DNA of 36,280 nt from a virus: the IMG/VR virus record IMGVR_UViG_3300032050_000401, positions 1 through 36,280 of that record; one strand, given 5' to 3'. Both the position numbers and the translations under genes were made by a program. The notes beneath the pieces were generated by a model. That model was given only the letters and a program-made list of their open reading frames with translations, ran no database searches and was not told where the DNA came from. Each line of letters starts with the position of its first letter. Position 1 is the first letter of the stretch. This document shows, one piece after another, positions 8,241 to 15,335 of this stretch.

Positions 8241-8461
8241 TGGCTAAAGGCACCAAGCGGTTTGCCCATACCGGGCAACGACCGAACGAGGACCGGCGAC
8301 AAGCCGTGGCGGCGCTGTATCAAAGCGGCCTGTCTATCCGCGCCGTTGCGGACATGGTCGGCGTCACGCCGCAGGCGGTCCATTCCATGCTGCAACGGGC
8401 TGGCATCGAACGCCGGCCGCGAGGCGGCAACCAAGGCACCCATTCCAGACACCGCAAGTAA
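8240..8461 (+). CDS. Small helix-turn-helix protein
   Basis: A 73-residue basic protein starting at ATG 8240 in a TGATG overlap. Residues 18-50 form a homeodomain/resolvase-like HTH: RRQAVAALYQSGLSIRAVAD, then MVGVTPQAVHSMLQRAGI. Both flanks are basic (MAKGTKRF at the start, RRPRGG and HSRHRK at the end), as expected for DNA contact. It could regulate the operon or help origin recognition with the winged-helix protein that follows. No catalytic domain is present, so it is not a recombinase. Confidence 0.72.
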   Translation: MAKGTKRFAHTGQRPNEDRRQAVAALYQSGLSIRAVADMVGVTPQAVHSMLQRAGIERRPRGGNQGTHSRHRK

Positions 8462-8476
8462 CGGAGCGCCCCCGCC

Positions 8477-9175
8477 ATGCCCGTGTTGTCCATTATCCCA
8501 GCCGCTGCCGTGGCTGACCCCGACCTGAGCGATACCCAAGTCCGCGTCCTGTGCGCCATCGGGACGTTTACGAATCGACTGGGCGGGAATGTCTGGGCCA
8601 GCGTCCAGACGATGGCGAAAACCTGCAACCTGTCTCCCCGAACGGTCCAGCGGGCGCTGCCGGTGCTGATCGCCAAGGGCTATTTGCGCCAAATGCCACG
8701 CCCCGGAAAGACCAGCGTGTACGAGGTGGTGCTGGAGTCACCCCTGACTCCCCAGTCACTGGGGGGCGACAGAGCAGTCACCCCACCCCCGACACAGCTG
8801 TGTCACCCAAACGAGAAGAAGAACGATAAACTGAACGATCTGGCGCAACAGGTGACGAAGATGATCTGGAGCGTCTACCCGGATCGGGATACGCCGCACC
8901 TTTTCCCTCCGGCGCTTCGGGCCATCAAGCAATGCCTACAGGACGGCGCTGACCCGGCGCAGCTGGTCAAAGCCGCCGAGCAGTACGCCAAGGAGTGTTT
9001 CAGAAAACAGACCGAACCCCGCTTTGTGCGTAGTCTGCACCGGTTCTTTGCCGATGGCGCATGGCTGACCTATGAGTCGGCCGTCACGGTCCACGGCCGG
9101 ACTCGGGATGAGTGGGCCAGAAGTGGACAGGATGTTCAGGAGTTTGACCGACTTGCCACGGAGTTGAGCGCATGA
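8477..9175 (+). CDS. Winged-helix replication-initiator-like protein
   Basis: A 232-residue protein. Residues 15-85 match the winged HTH found at the N-terminus of phage replication proteins (LSDTQVRVLCAIGTFTN, WASVQTMAKTCNLSPRTVQRA, LIAKGYLRQMPRPGKTSVYEV). A low-complexity Pro/Thr linker follows (about 92-112), then a helical domain with conserved-looking WSVYPDRD, a QYAKECFRK stretch and FVRSLHRFFADGAWL, as in DnaD/DnaT-like helicase-loading proteins. It lies upstream of the primase-helicase, so loading that helicase at the origin is a reasonable inference. A transcription regulator is the alternative. Confidence 0.72.
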   Translation: MPVLSIIPAAAVADPDLSDTQVRVLCAIGTFTNRLGGNVWASVQTMAKTCNLSPRTVQRALPVLIAKGYLRQMPRPGKTSVYEVVLESPLTPQSLGGDRAVTPPPTQLCHPNEKKNDKLNDLAQQVTKMIWSVYPDRDTPHLFPPALRAIKQCLQDGADPAQLVKAAEQYAKECFRKQTEPRFVRSLHRFFADGAWLTYESAVTVHGRTRDEWARSGQDVQEFDRLATELSA

Positions 9176-9354
9176 TGCACGCCCAGGTTTCTGACGAGTT
9201 GCTTGTCGCGCTGATCGACGCCTTCGATCATTTGGACACCTATCTCATGGCGTACTGGGATGACCACCAGCGGCGCCGTGTCCGGGAGCGGGTGGCCAAG
9301 GTCAACGTCCTGCTGCGCGAAGAGCAGAAGAACCGGAAGGCGTCGGCCACATGA
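9172..9354 (+). CDS. Small charged protein, unknown
   Basis: A 60-residue protein starting at ATG 9172 in an ATGATG overlap with the upstream stop. The N-terminal half is helical (SDELLVALIDAFDHLDTYLM); the C-terminal half is strongly charged and basic (RRRVRERVAKVNVLLREEQK). It may form a coiled-coil dimer. No family is recognised. Overlaps on both sides argue it is truly translated. Confidence 0.6.
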   Translation: MMHAQVSDELLVALIDAFDHLDTYLMAYWDDHQRRRVRERVAKVNVLLREEQKNRKASAT

Positions 9355-9563
9355 CACTCCCGCCGTTTTCCGACCGGATCTTTTATCTGGAGCGCACCGA
9401 TACCCTCGCGCACCTGGCCTACATGACCAGCAGTCTGTGGGCGCTGTTCCTGCTGGACGACCGGGGCGAGTGGGAGCTGGAAGGGATTGGCGCCAGCTAC
9501 GACCAGCTGGTGCAGAAGATTTGGCCAGCCAATCCCACCCTGCTGCTGGAGGAGCCATGGTAA
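9351..9563 (+). CDS. Small protein, unknown
   Basis: A 70-residue protein coupled by ATGA to the gene before it. It is rich in aromatics (FSDRIFYLERTD, SSLWALFLLDDRGEWELEG, KIWPANP) and acidic overall, which suggests a compact folded domain rather than a membrane protein. No known family or active site is visible. Confidence 0.6.
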   Translation: MTLPPFSDRIFYLERTDTLAHLAYMTSSLWALFLLDDRGEWELEGIGASYDQLVQKIWPANPTLLLEEPW

Positions 9564-9781
9564 TGCGCATTACTCGCACCTCGAAGATCAGCGGTATCGT
9601 CCGCACGAAATACATCGACATCACGCCGGCGCAGCTGCGCGAAGTGGAGGACCCGCAGCGCAAGCGGCTGATTCAAGAGATCCTGCCGCACCTGTCGCCA
9701 TCTGACCGGGAGTTCCTGATGACGGGCGTGACGGACGAGGAGTGGCAGGCCATGGGATGGGATGAGGGGGAGGAAGCCTGA
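9563..9781 (+). CDS. Small protein, unknown
   Basis: A 72-residue protein. ATG 9563 overlaps the upstream TAA (TAATG) and has GGAG (9551-9554) eight bases before it. An in-frame ATG at 9557 with GGAGG at four bases is almost as good and would add two residues. The N-terminus is basic and strand-like (RITRTSKISGIVRTKYIDI); the rest is helical and acidic (EEWQAMGWDEGEEA). No family is recognised. Confidence 0.6.
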   Translation: MRITRTSKISGIVRTKYIDITPAQLREVEDPQRKRLIQEILPHLSPSDREFLMTGVTDEEWQAMGWDEGEEA

Positions 9782-10356
9782 TGCCGCACAATATCAATCT
9801 GCCTCGCCATCGGTACGTCTATGTGGACCAGCGGTGGGTGCTGCGCGATCCAGACATTGCGCTGGGGTTCATCCCGGCCGTCTGGTGGGGCGTCAGCGTT
9901 ACGCCAAACCGGACGCTGGCGTGTCATGTCGTGCTGGAGAACGGCGCCATGGTCGTGGACCTCCCACTGCAGGCGATGTGCTGGACGGAGATACCGTTTG
10001 ACCGGCAGGACAGCGTGGCGTCGGCCACATGGGACAGCTACGGCTGGGATGCGGAGACGGTCTCCTGCGACTATCTGGATGAGATGACGGTCGAGCTACT
10101 CAACGAGGACCATCAGCAGACCGGAATCCGCGGTGAGCTGTGGTTCGCGGTGGACCACCTCCGCGATGGGTTTAGCATGGAGCCGGCGCAGCACAAGCAT
10201 TTGTGGGTGGTCGCCGTTGAGGACGGCACCTTTGCATGGTTGCCGCAGGATCAGCTGCTGCTGCACGACAAGAGTTTTACCCGCGTGGCTGGCGTCCCGC
10301 CAATCAAACGCCAGGAGGATGTCATCAGATTGGAAGACCGGATCGACGATGAATAA
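9781..10356 (+). CDS. Unknown protein of the replication operon
   Basis: A 191-residue protein starting in a TGATG overlap. It is rich in Trp and Asp and looks beta-strand-dominated (RHRYVYVDQRWVLRD, VLENGAMVVDLPLQAMCW, KHLWVVAVEDGTFAWLP). The repeated 'V..ENGA.V.LPL' and 'VEDGTFAWLP' segments look like two small beta-barrel units. No known family is recognised. It ends eight bases inside the primase-helicase gene, so the two are probably translationally coupled. Confidence 0.62.
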   Translation: MPHNINLPRHRYVYVDQRWVLRDPDIALGFIPAVWWGVSVTPNRTLACHVVLENGAMVVDLPLQAMCWTEIPFDRQDSVASATWDSYGWDAETVSCDYLDEMTVELLNEDHQQTGIRGELWFAVDHLRDGFSMEPAQHKHLWVVAVEDGTFAWLPQDQLLLHDKSFTRVAGVPPIKRQEDVIRLEDRIDDE

Positions 10357-12094
10357 CCTCGACGCGGCAGGGATTCTGCGCCAGCATTTGCTGGGGAGGA
10401 GAGAGTATGCGGCGAGAAAATCGGGCACGCGCGTGGCGTTTCGCTGTCCTGAACACGCCGACAGTACCGCCAGCGCATGGCTTGGGGATCACGCATGGGG
10501 CTGCAGCGCCTGTGGCTTTTCCCGTGGGCTATCGTCGCTGGCCGAGAAGCTGGGTGTGGAGATCCCTGCAGCGACTGGCACCGGCCTCACTGTCGCCGAG
10601 TACGCCGAGCGCAAAGGCTTGAGCCTCGCCACGCTGACCAAGGCCGGCGTGACGGACGGGCAGGGTAAGTTCGGCCAGCCGGTGGTGCAGATCCCGTACT
10701 ACGGGCCAGACAAGGCGCTGCTCCGGACCAAGGTGCGCACCCGGAAAGGCACGTTTTGGCTACCGGATGGGACAGGCACCCCGCTCTACGGGCAGTGGAT
10801 GCTTGCGCAACTCACCGGCCCGGTGCTGCTGGTCGAGGGGGAGTCGGACTGCCACGCCGCATGGCAGCGCGGCGTCTGTGCCGTCGGTCTCCCCGGCGCG
10901 AGCAACTGGAAGCCGGAGTTTGCCAGCCTGCTTGCCGGGCGCGAGGTAATCGTCTGGCAGGAGCCGGATGAAGGCGGCGCCACGATGGTGGCCAAGGTCA
11001 GTGGCTCGCTCCCCAAGGCGAAAGTGCTGCGCGAGGTGACGTACAAGGGCGCCACGATCAAGGACCTGTGCGACCTGCATCAAGCGGTGCAGGCGCATGG
11101 CGACGAGTGGGCCAGCGTCTGGCGCCACCTCATCGGCACGGCCACTCCCATCGGCGCCGAGTCGAACGTGATGGTGTTTGACAGCATCACGGGCGTGGTG
11201 CTGGACCATATGCTGCAGGAGAAGCAGGCGCCGATCAATGCCGTGCCAACCATGCTGCCCCGGTGGAACGAGTTGTGCCGCAACGGGGGCGGTGGGGTGG
11301 GGTTGGCGCGGGGCTGGTTCGTCACCATCGGCGCCAACACCGGCACGGGCAAGTCGCTCATTGCGCTCAACTTGGCTGCCGAAGCGGCGAAGCATGGCGA
11401 GACGGTGACGTTCATCTCGCTGGAGATGGGGCGCAGTGAGTTGGCCACCCGGCTCCTCTCCATTGTCAGCGGGGAGAGCGCCACGCTGCTGGAGCAGGGG
11501 CCGTCCTTCGATGAAGCGGCCTTCCGCCGGGCGCAACAGGCGATGGACCGGATGAAAGAACAGTCCGGTGGCGAAGTGCTGATGAACCGGAGCCCGCTCT
11601 CCAAACTGCAGGACGTGGTGAACAGCATCAAGTTCCATGTGGAAACCTTCGGCAGCCGCTATGTCGTGATCGACTATGTGCAGTTGGTGTGGACGGCCAA
11701 TGCGCACAGTGTGCATGAGCGCACCGAACTGGTCAGCCACGCATTGCGGGATCTGGCGAAGGCCCATAAGATCGTGATGATCGTGCTGTCGCAGTTCAAC
11801 CGGCAGACCTCTGCGCTGCGGAGCGAGCGTCCGGTGGCGCAAGGGCTGATGGGGGCCAGTGCGCTGGAGAATGACAGTGAGCAGGTGCTGCTCTTCGACC
11901 ACTCCCGCTTCACGCGCAGCGGCAACTTGGCGGACACATGGCTGATCGTAGACAAAAACCGGCACGGCCCCGTCGCGGATCTGCCCGTGCAGTGGGACTA
12001 CCGCACGTTGCGCCTGTCGCATCGCCTGCCCAGCATCCGGGAGGAGGAAGCGATCCACGGGCCGATGCTGCCCAAGTGGAAAGAGCGCAACTGA
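10349..12094 (+). CDS. Bifunctional DNA primase-helicase (T7 gp4-like)
   Basis: A 581-residue protein from ATG 10349; the open frame extends further left but only into the upstream gene. In order: a zinc-binding motif C33-x2-H36 and C52-x2-C55 (FRCPEH, GCSACG); a TOPRIM domain with LLVEGESD (160-167) and VIVWQEPDEGG (200-210); and a RecA/DnaB-type helicase with Walker A GANTGTGKS (328-336), SLEMGRSEL (357-365), Walker B VVIDYVQL (439-446) and LSQFNRQ. It would unwind DNA at the fork and make RNA primers. All landmark motifs are present. With no polymerase gene in view, it presumably works with a host polymerase or one encoded outside the window. Confidence 0.93.
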   Translation: MNNLDAAGILRQHLLGRREYAARKSGTRVAFRCPEHADSTASAWLGDHAWGCSACGFSRGLSSLAEKLGVEIPAATGTGLTVAEYAERKGLSLATLTKAGVTDGQGKFGQPVVQIPYYGPDKALLRTKVRTRKGTFWLPDGTGTPLYGQWMLAQLTGPVLLVEGESDCHAAWQRGVCAVGLPGASNWKPEFASLLAGREVIVWQEPDEGGATMVAKVSGSLPKAKVLREVTYKGATIKDLCDLHQAVQAHGDEWASVWRHLIGTATPIGAESNVMVFDSITGVVLDHMLQEKQAPINAVPTMLPRWNELCRNGGGGVGLARGWFVTIGANTGTGKSLIALNLAAEAAKHGETVTFISLEMGRSELATRLLSIVSGESATLLEQGPSFDEAAFRRAQQAMDRMKEQSGGEVLMNRSPLSKLQDVVNSIKFHVETFGSRYVVIDYVQLVWTANAHSVHERTELVSHALRDLAKAHKIVMIVLSQFNRQTSALRSERPVAQGLMGASALENDSEQVLLFDHSRFTRSGNLADTWLIVDKNRHGPVADLPVQWDYRTLRLSHRLPSIREEEAIHGPMLPKWKERN

Positions 12095-12456
12095 CGTTCA
12101 TCGTCCCGTGGGATTGCTTGTGCAGTGACAACCGGAAGTACGTCAAAGGCTACACCCTGTCGTCGGAGTACCGGCGCAGCAAGCAGGCCATCGGGTGGCA
12201 CGCGCTGCAAGCGGCGCGCGCCGCCGGATGGACCATCTCGGACCAACGCCTCAAGCTGCACGTCATCATCCGGGAACCTGACCGCCGCATCCGCGACCTC
12301 AACTTCTCGAAGAACCTGAAGGACGGGATCAGCGAATCGCAGGCGGTCTGGTGGGATGACTGCCAAGTGCGCGACGAGCATATGCTGTTTGATCCCGAGC
12401 GCAGTACCCCCAGCAAGGCCGATGCTGGGGCCACCATCACCATCACCATCCTCTGA
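12076..12456 (+). CDS. RusA-like Holliday junction resolvase
   Basis: A 126-residue protein. It begins with a RusA-type strand and turn (LTFIVPWDCLCSDNRKY) and has the acidic core RIRDLNFSKNLKDGI (D74, D83) and VWWDDCQVRD (D94, D95), matching the metal-binding Asp pattern of RusA resolvases that cut Holliday junctions. No ATG lies near the start of homology. The nearest usable in-frame codon is GTG 12076, which overlaps the helicase gene by 19 bases; an ATG at 11938 would add 46 residues of unrelated frame. No clear Shine-Dalgarno is present, so coupling to the helicase is likely. The C-terminus ends in a TITITI run encoded by three ACCATC repeats. Confidence 0.75.
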   Translation: MERAQLTFIVPWDCLCSDNRKYVKGYTLSSEYRRSKQAIGWHALQAARAAGWTISDQRLKLHVIIREPDRRIRDLNFSKNLKDGISESQAVWWDDCQVRDEHMLFDPERSTPSKADAGATITITIL

Positions 12457-12469
12457 GGGAGTCCCCGCC

Positions 12470-12670
12470 ATGAACCTGACCAAAGCGATCTGCGACCACG
12501 GTCCACAAGCGCTGGCCGAGATCGATCACCGCATCAGCGCCATCCTGAAGGAGCTGTCGGAGTTGCAAGCGAAGCGCGTCAACATCGTGATGCACCTCAG
12601 CATCGAGGAAGCCATCGGCAGTCTGTCGCCGATGGTCGTCACCGACGTGGTGCTGGAGGACGAGCCATGA
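12470..12670 (+). CDS. Small coiled-coil protein, unknown
   Basis: A 66-residue protein. ATG 12470 has GAGGGAG (12455-12461) eight bases before it; in-frame ATGs further up lie inside the resolvase gene. Residues 14-45 form an amphipathic helix (ALAEIDHRISAILKELSEL, then QAKRVNIVMHL), followed by an acidic tail. No family is recognised. Confidence 0.6.
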   Translation: MNLTKAICDHGPQALAEIDHRISAILKELSELQAKRVNIVMHLSIEEAIGSLSPMVVTDVVLEDEP

Positions 12671-12789
12671 TCGGTCCCATTGGCCTGACCATCATCGCCC
12701 TTGCCTGCGGGCTGGCCGGATTCGTACTGGGCATGGCCGTCGCGGTGTGCCTACTGGTGGACGAGTACTGGCCCCGGCGGGTGCGATGA
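12667..12789 (+). CDS. Single-pass membrane micro-protein (40 aa)
   Basis: A 40-codon gene fused to both neighbours by ATGA overlaps (12667-12670 and 12786-12789). One long hydrophobic stretch (residues 3-30: GPIGLTIIALACGLAGFV, then LGMAVAVCLLV) is followed by DEYWPRRVR. The short N-terminus and basic tail suggest an inner-membrane protein with the tail in the cytoplasm. The double stop-start overlap supports real translation. Function unknown; superinfection exclusion or lysis modulation are possibilities only. Confidence 0.6.
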   Translation: MIGPIGLTIIALACGLAGFVLGMAVAVCLLVDEYWPRRVR

Positions 12790-13244
12790 GTAGCGCCCCC
12801 ACCGATTGCCGCGTCCCCGATCCGACCGACGCGAAGGCGGACGGGGGGTTCGGGAATCACCGGGCCGGGTATAGCCCCGACCGGCTGGCACAAGCGGAAC
12901 ATTGGGCGCGGAAGGGTGGGACGCTGGCCGCTGGCGAAGGGCTGGTGCTAGTGCAGGAGATCGACCGGCTGCGGAAGGCGTTGGATGAACACGACACGGC
13001 GCGTATGACCGCAGAGTTGCTGCTAGAGCGCGAACGGCGCACCAGTGATTCGCACTTTGGCATGAGCGTGATGTACGAAAAGGAATACGAACGTGCCCGT
13101 GACATCCTCGCCGCACTGCGGGAGCCGAGTAAAGCGATAGTACGTGCAGCGCAGCAGACATGGGATGGAGACTATTGCCATATGGGCGTTGCCATTCGTG
13201 CCGCCGTCGCGGCGGCGGAACAGGAGGTCGCCAATGACCGCTGA
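12786..13244 (+). CDS. Accessory protein A of a tandem paralogous pair
   Basis: A 152-residue protein starting at ATG 12786 (ATGA overlap). The first 55 residues are polar (YSPDRLAQAEHWARKGGTLAA resembles an HTH-like unit); residues 55-110 form a charged coiled coil (LVQEIDRLRKALDEH). The C-terminal block ILAALREPSKAIVRAA, then AIRAAVAAAEQEV, is repeated in the next gene as ILAALREPSEAVLKAA, then ITAAVEAAEREV. The two probably arose by duplication and may form a heterodimer. No known function. Confidence 0.65.
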   Translation: MSSAPTDCRVPDPTDAKADGGFGNHRAGYSPDRLAQAEHWARKGGTLAAGEGLVLVQEIDRLRKALDEHDTARMTAELLLERERRTSDSHFGMSVMYEKEYERARDILAALREPSKAIVRAAQQTWDGDYCHMGVAIRAAVAAAEQEVANDR

Positions 13245-13590
13245 CGAGGTGCTGGAGGAGTTCCTACTAGATCCGTGCTGCATTGACTGCCCGGCCAGCG
13301 ATTGCATCAACGAGCGGCGCATGGCCGAGGAGATTGTCCGGCTGCGGGAGGAGCGGGATGCGCTGCAAGCTGACATTCTGGCCCGCTCGAGGTTCCGCAC
13401 GCTGTGGGAGATTGACCACGCTTGCGTGAACAACGAGCGGGATGTGGCACTTCGCATCCTCGCCGCGCTCAGGGAGCCGAGCGAGGCGGTACTGAAAGCC
13501 GCGTTTGTCGCCGTGGTCGATTTCAACGGCGACCTGCGCGACGGGATCACCGCCGCCGTCGAGGCGGCTGAACGGGAGGTCAGCGCATGA
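13234..13590 (+). CDS. Accessory protein B of a tandem paralogous pair
   Basis: A 118-residue protein. ATG 13234 has CAGGAGG upstream inside the end of gene A; the two genes overlap by 11 bases. The N-terminus carries a Cys cluster (DPCCIDCPASDCINERR: four Cys, possible metal site) absent from its paralogue. Then a coiled coil (AEEIVRLREERDALQADIL) and the shared C-terminal ILAALREPS block follow. Cys spacing C-C-x2-C-x4-C is compatible with zinc but not diagnostic. No known function. Confidence 0.65.
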   Translation: MTADEVLEEFLLDPCCIDCPASDCINERRMAEEIVRLREERDALQADILARSRFRTLWEIDHACVNNERDVALRILAALREPSEAVLKAAFVAVVDFNGDLRDGITAAVEAAEREVSA

Positions 13591-13880
13591 CCACCGACCG
13601 TTCACCGTTCATGCATCGTGAGCGCGAACCCGGTAGCCCGGAAGCCATTGCCAACGGCTGCACCTGCGCGGCTGACGACAACGCCCACGGACAGGGCGTG
13701 ATCCTCAAGTACAGTCCACCGGGCCAGCCGACCCGCGCATGGTGGATCGCCCCCGACTGTCCCCTGCACTACATCCTGAGTCCGTACAGTCGGACCCCAA
13801 AGCCGCCACTCGACGAACTCACCGCCACCGCTCAAGCCACCGGCCAATACGACATCCCCACCGAACCGCCCCATGCCTGA
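13587..13880 (+). CDS. Conserved small phage protein, GSPEAIANGCTC type
   Basis: A 97-residue protein coupled by ATGA. It contains GSPEAIANGCTCAADDNAHG and, after a variable part, WWIAPDCPLH. The pattern 'GSPEA...GCTC....DN..G......W.I..DCPLH' recurs in small phage proteins I recognise, usually in replication or accessory regions. The Cys/His positions (C26, C28, C58, H61) would suit a zinc knuckle. The Pro-rich tail is probably disordered. Function unknown. Confidence 0.65.
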   Translation: MTTDRSPFMHREREPGSPEAIANGCTCAADDNAHGQGVILKYSPPGQPTRAWWIAPDCPLHYILSPYSRTPKPPLDELTATAQATGQYDIPTEPPHA

Positions 13881-14280
13881 CACGAAATACAGCACCTCCG
13901 CCCTCCTCATCCTCCGCTCCCTTGCCAACAATCCGGACGGCCAGACGCTGGACGAACTGGCGCTCGACCATCCCGACCGGCTGACCGAAACGCTCAGGTC
14001 TGCCGCCTGTCGCCTAACCACGAAGGGCTACGCCCAGCGCATCGCCCGGAAGACGTGGCGCATCACGGAGAAGGGGCACCGCCTGCTGGCCGGGGAGGGG
14101 CACCTCAACAACTTCCGGCCCCCGACGAAGCAGGAGGTGGAGGAGAACAAGCAGCGCAACGTGCCGTGGATCAACCCGATTCGAGCCCGGGCGCTGGGCC
14201 TGACCAACGCAGGGGCTGCCGCGAGCCGCTCCGGCGCCGTGGCCGCGAGCCGCTCCGGCCTGCTGCGGCGCGGGGCATGA
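13873..14280 (+). CDS. Winged-helix DNA-binding protein
   Basis: A 135-residue protein that begins eight bases inside the previous gene. Residues 5-75 look like a winged HTH: STSALLILRSLANNPDGQTL, then LDELALDHPDRLTETLRSA, LTTKGYAQRIARKTWRITEKG with a typical wing and 'ITEKGHRLL' ending. The C-terminal 60 residues are basic with a duplicated AASRSG (AAASRSGAVAASRSG). It is likely a regulator or DNA-bound accessory factor near the end of the early operon. Confidence 0.68.
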   Translation: MPDTKYSTSALLILRSLANNPDGQTLDELALDHPDRLTETLRSAACRLTTKGYAQRIARKTWRITEKGHRLLAGEGHLNNFRPPTKQEVEENKQRNVPWINPIRARALGLTNAGAAASRSGAVAASRSGLLRRGA

Positions 14281-14654
14281 CGGCCGACGGGCGGCCGTGG
14301 TGGGTCGCGGTGGTCAACCCGCCCGGCGGACCCGCTCGGGCGTTTGCCAGCTGGCAAGCGGCGGACGCCGGGTGCGCGGCCGAGTATTGCCGGGCGCTCC
14401 TGTCCACCCGGCCGGACCTGCCGGCGGCGTTTGTCTTTGTCAACGGCGTCCGGTTGTCGTTGTATCCGGGGCCGGTTCGTCCTGGGGGATGGCAATCCCG
14501 GGGCGCACTGGCAAAGCGGGCCGCTGCCCGGGCGGCGCTGCTGGCCAAGTGGCGGGTGGCGTGGGCTGGCAAACTTCCGCCCACTGGCAATAAATCTGCC
14601 CACTGCCGGGCGCCTGAACGCACACAACCCCCAGCCGCCGGGAGTGGCAGCTGA
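14277..14654 (+). CDS. Unknown basic protein, last gene of the early operon
   Basis: A 125-residue protein starting at ATG 14277 (ATGA overlap). The N-terminal 60 residues look folded (PWWVAVVNPPGGPARAFASW, then FVFVNGVRLSLYPGPV), resembling small 'substrate-card' beta-alpha units but matching no family I can name. Residues 75-105 are Ala/Arg/Lys-rich and helical (ALAKRAAARAALLAKWRVAW). The stop lies inside a large hairpin that ends the operon. Confidence 0.58.
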   Translation: MTADGRPWWVAVVNPPGGPARAFASWQAADAGCAAEYCRALLSTRPDLPAAFVFVNGVRLSLYPGPVRPGGWQSRGALAKRAAARAALLAKWRVAWAGKLPPTGNKSAHCRAPERTQPPAAGSGS

Positions 14655-14697
14655 GGGTTGCGGTGGGTGCGGGAGCCCCCGCCAAGGGGCCGCACCC
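14625..14697. terminator. Double hairpin between convergent operons, likely two-way terminator
   Basis: Hairpin 1 pairs CAACCCCCAGC (14625-14635) with GCTGAGGGTTG (14650-14660), with one mismatch, and includes the plus-strand stop codon. Hairpin 2 pairs GGGTGCGG (14665-14672) with CCGCACCC (14690-14697), with an inner CCCC/GGGG stem. Neither has a T-run. Being symmetrical and between converging gene sets (14654 and 14712), they could stop or stabilise transcripts from both sides. Confidence 0.55.
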
Positions 14698-14711
14698 GGA
14701 AGCTAGCGGGG

Positions 14712-15110
14712 TTATTCGCTGAGGTCCAGCGCGTGCAGGGCGTGCGCGTCGCGCTCGCCGTCCGGAGTGATGCGGCCGGCCATCATTACCAGCCGGGTCC
14801 GTTCGTCTAGCCAGTCGAGTTCCTCGACGGTGAGCGGGGCCGTCTCGCCGTCCTCGTAGCGCAACCCGGCCACCAGCAACGGGCCGGCCAGCGGGTTGCT
14901 GGCGCCATCGAGGAAGCAGGTGAACGGGAGCCCGTCGATTAGGCCGGAATCGTTGACGTAGCCGGTGATGGCGTAGCCGTGGCGCGTTGGGGAGTCGATG
15001 GTGAACACCGGCTCGATGTAGCCGCCGACGGTCGCCTGCATGGCGGCCAGCGTCAGCGGATGGTCGATGGCGTGGGCGCTAGTCGTGTCGATCAGAAAGG
15101 CGTTGAACAT
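14712..15110 (-). CDS. DUF3846-like protein
   Basis: A 132-residue protein on the minus strand. The start at 15110 is preferred because AGGAG lies seven bases before it; a longer frame to 15167 has a low-complexity Pro/Ser start. The middle reads TVGGYIEPVFTID, GYAITGYVNDSGLIDGLPF and NPLAGPLLVAGL, then LTVEELDWL. The order 'VGG.IE', 'N..G...GLP', 'GP.LV.G', 'LT.EE' is the DUF3846 pattern, common in phages and mobile elements and of unknown function. It is the last gene of the minus operon. Confidence 0.68.
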   Translation of the reverse strand: MFNAFLIDTTSAHAIDHPLTLAAMQATVGGYIEPVFTIDSPTRHGYAITGYVNDSGLIDGLPFTCFLDGASNPLAGPLLVAGLRYEDGETAPLTVEELDWLDERTRLVMMAGRITPDGERDAHALHALDLSE

Positions 15111-15120
15111 GGCGGGGCTC

Positions 15121-15216
15121 CTAGTGGGTGAGGGTGCAGCGGGTGAGGGTGTAGCAGAGGGCGGCAATGGTGACGTACACCAGCCAGTCAGGGACGGGGT
15201 CCGGGCGCCGGCTCAT
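15121..15216 (-). CDS. Micro-protein (31 aa), possibly membrane-associated
   Basis: An ORF of 31 codons with GAGGAG eight bases before its ATG, which overlaps the stop of the preceding gene (ATGA at 15213-15216). It reads as a basic start (SRRPDP) then a hydrophobic stretch (WLVYVTIAALCYTL) and a short tail. The tight coupling and good ribosome binding site make it credible despite its size. Function unknown. Confidence 0.5.
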   Translation of the reverse strand: MSRRPDPVPDWLVYVTIAALCYTLTRCTLTH

Positions 15217-15335
15217 GCGTCCGGCTCCTCGTGACAGGTGCAGACGGTGACGGGCAGCCAGCAGGCCGGACAGTTGCGCGGGGGCGGCTCCGGGGGCGGT
15301 TCCTGGACCCCCGGGTTGCTGGTTTTGGCGGTCAT
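15213..15335 (-). CDS. Micro-protein (40 aa) with zinc-knuckle-like Cys/His cluster
   Basis: The ATG at 15335 overlaps the upstream stop (ATGA). A Pro-rich start (QEPPPEPPPRN) leads to CPACWLPVTVCTCHEE: C-x2-C-x6-C-x-C-H, a compact cluster likely to bind one zinc. Such zinc-ribbon mini-proteins often serve as adaptors in phage operons. A longer frame to 15503 would overlap the neighbour deeply and is Arg-rich shadow sequence, so it was rejected. Confidence 0.55.
   Translation of the reverse strand: MTAKTSNPGVQEPPPEPPPRNCPACWLPVTVCTCHEEPDA

Noticed and set aside
10760-12058. A 432-codon minus-strand frame opposite the primase-helicase
   Set aside because: Antisense artefact; every helicase motif lies on the plus strand.
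12433-12450. ACCATC repeats that would read as a poly-His tag in another frame
   Set aside because: Suggestive of vector sequence at first, but the true frame reads TITITI and the surrounding DNA is ordinary phage coding sequence.
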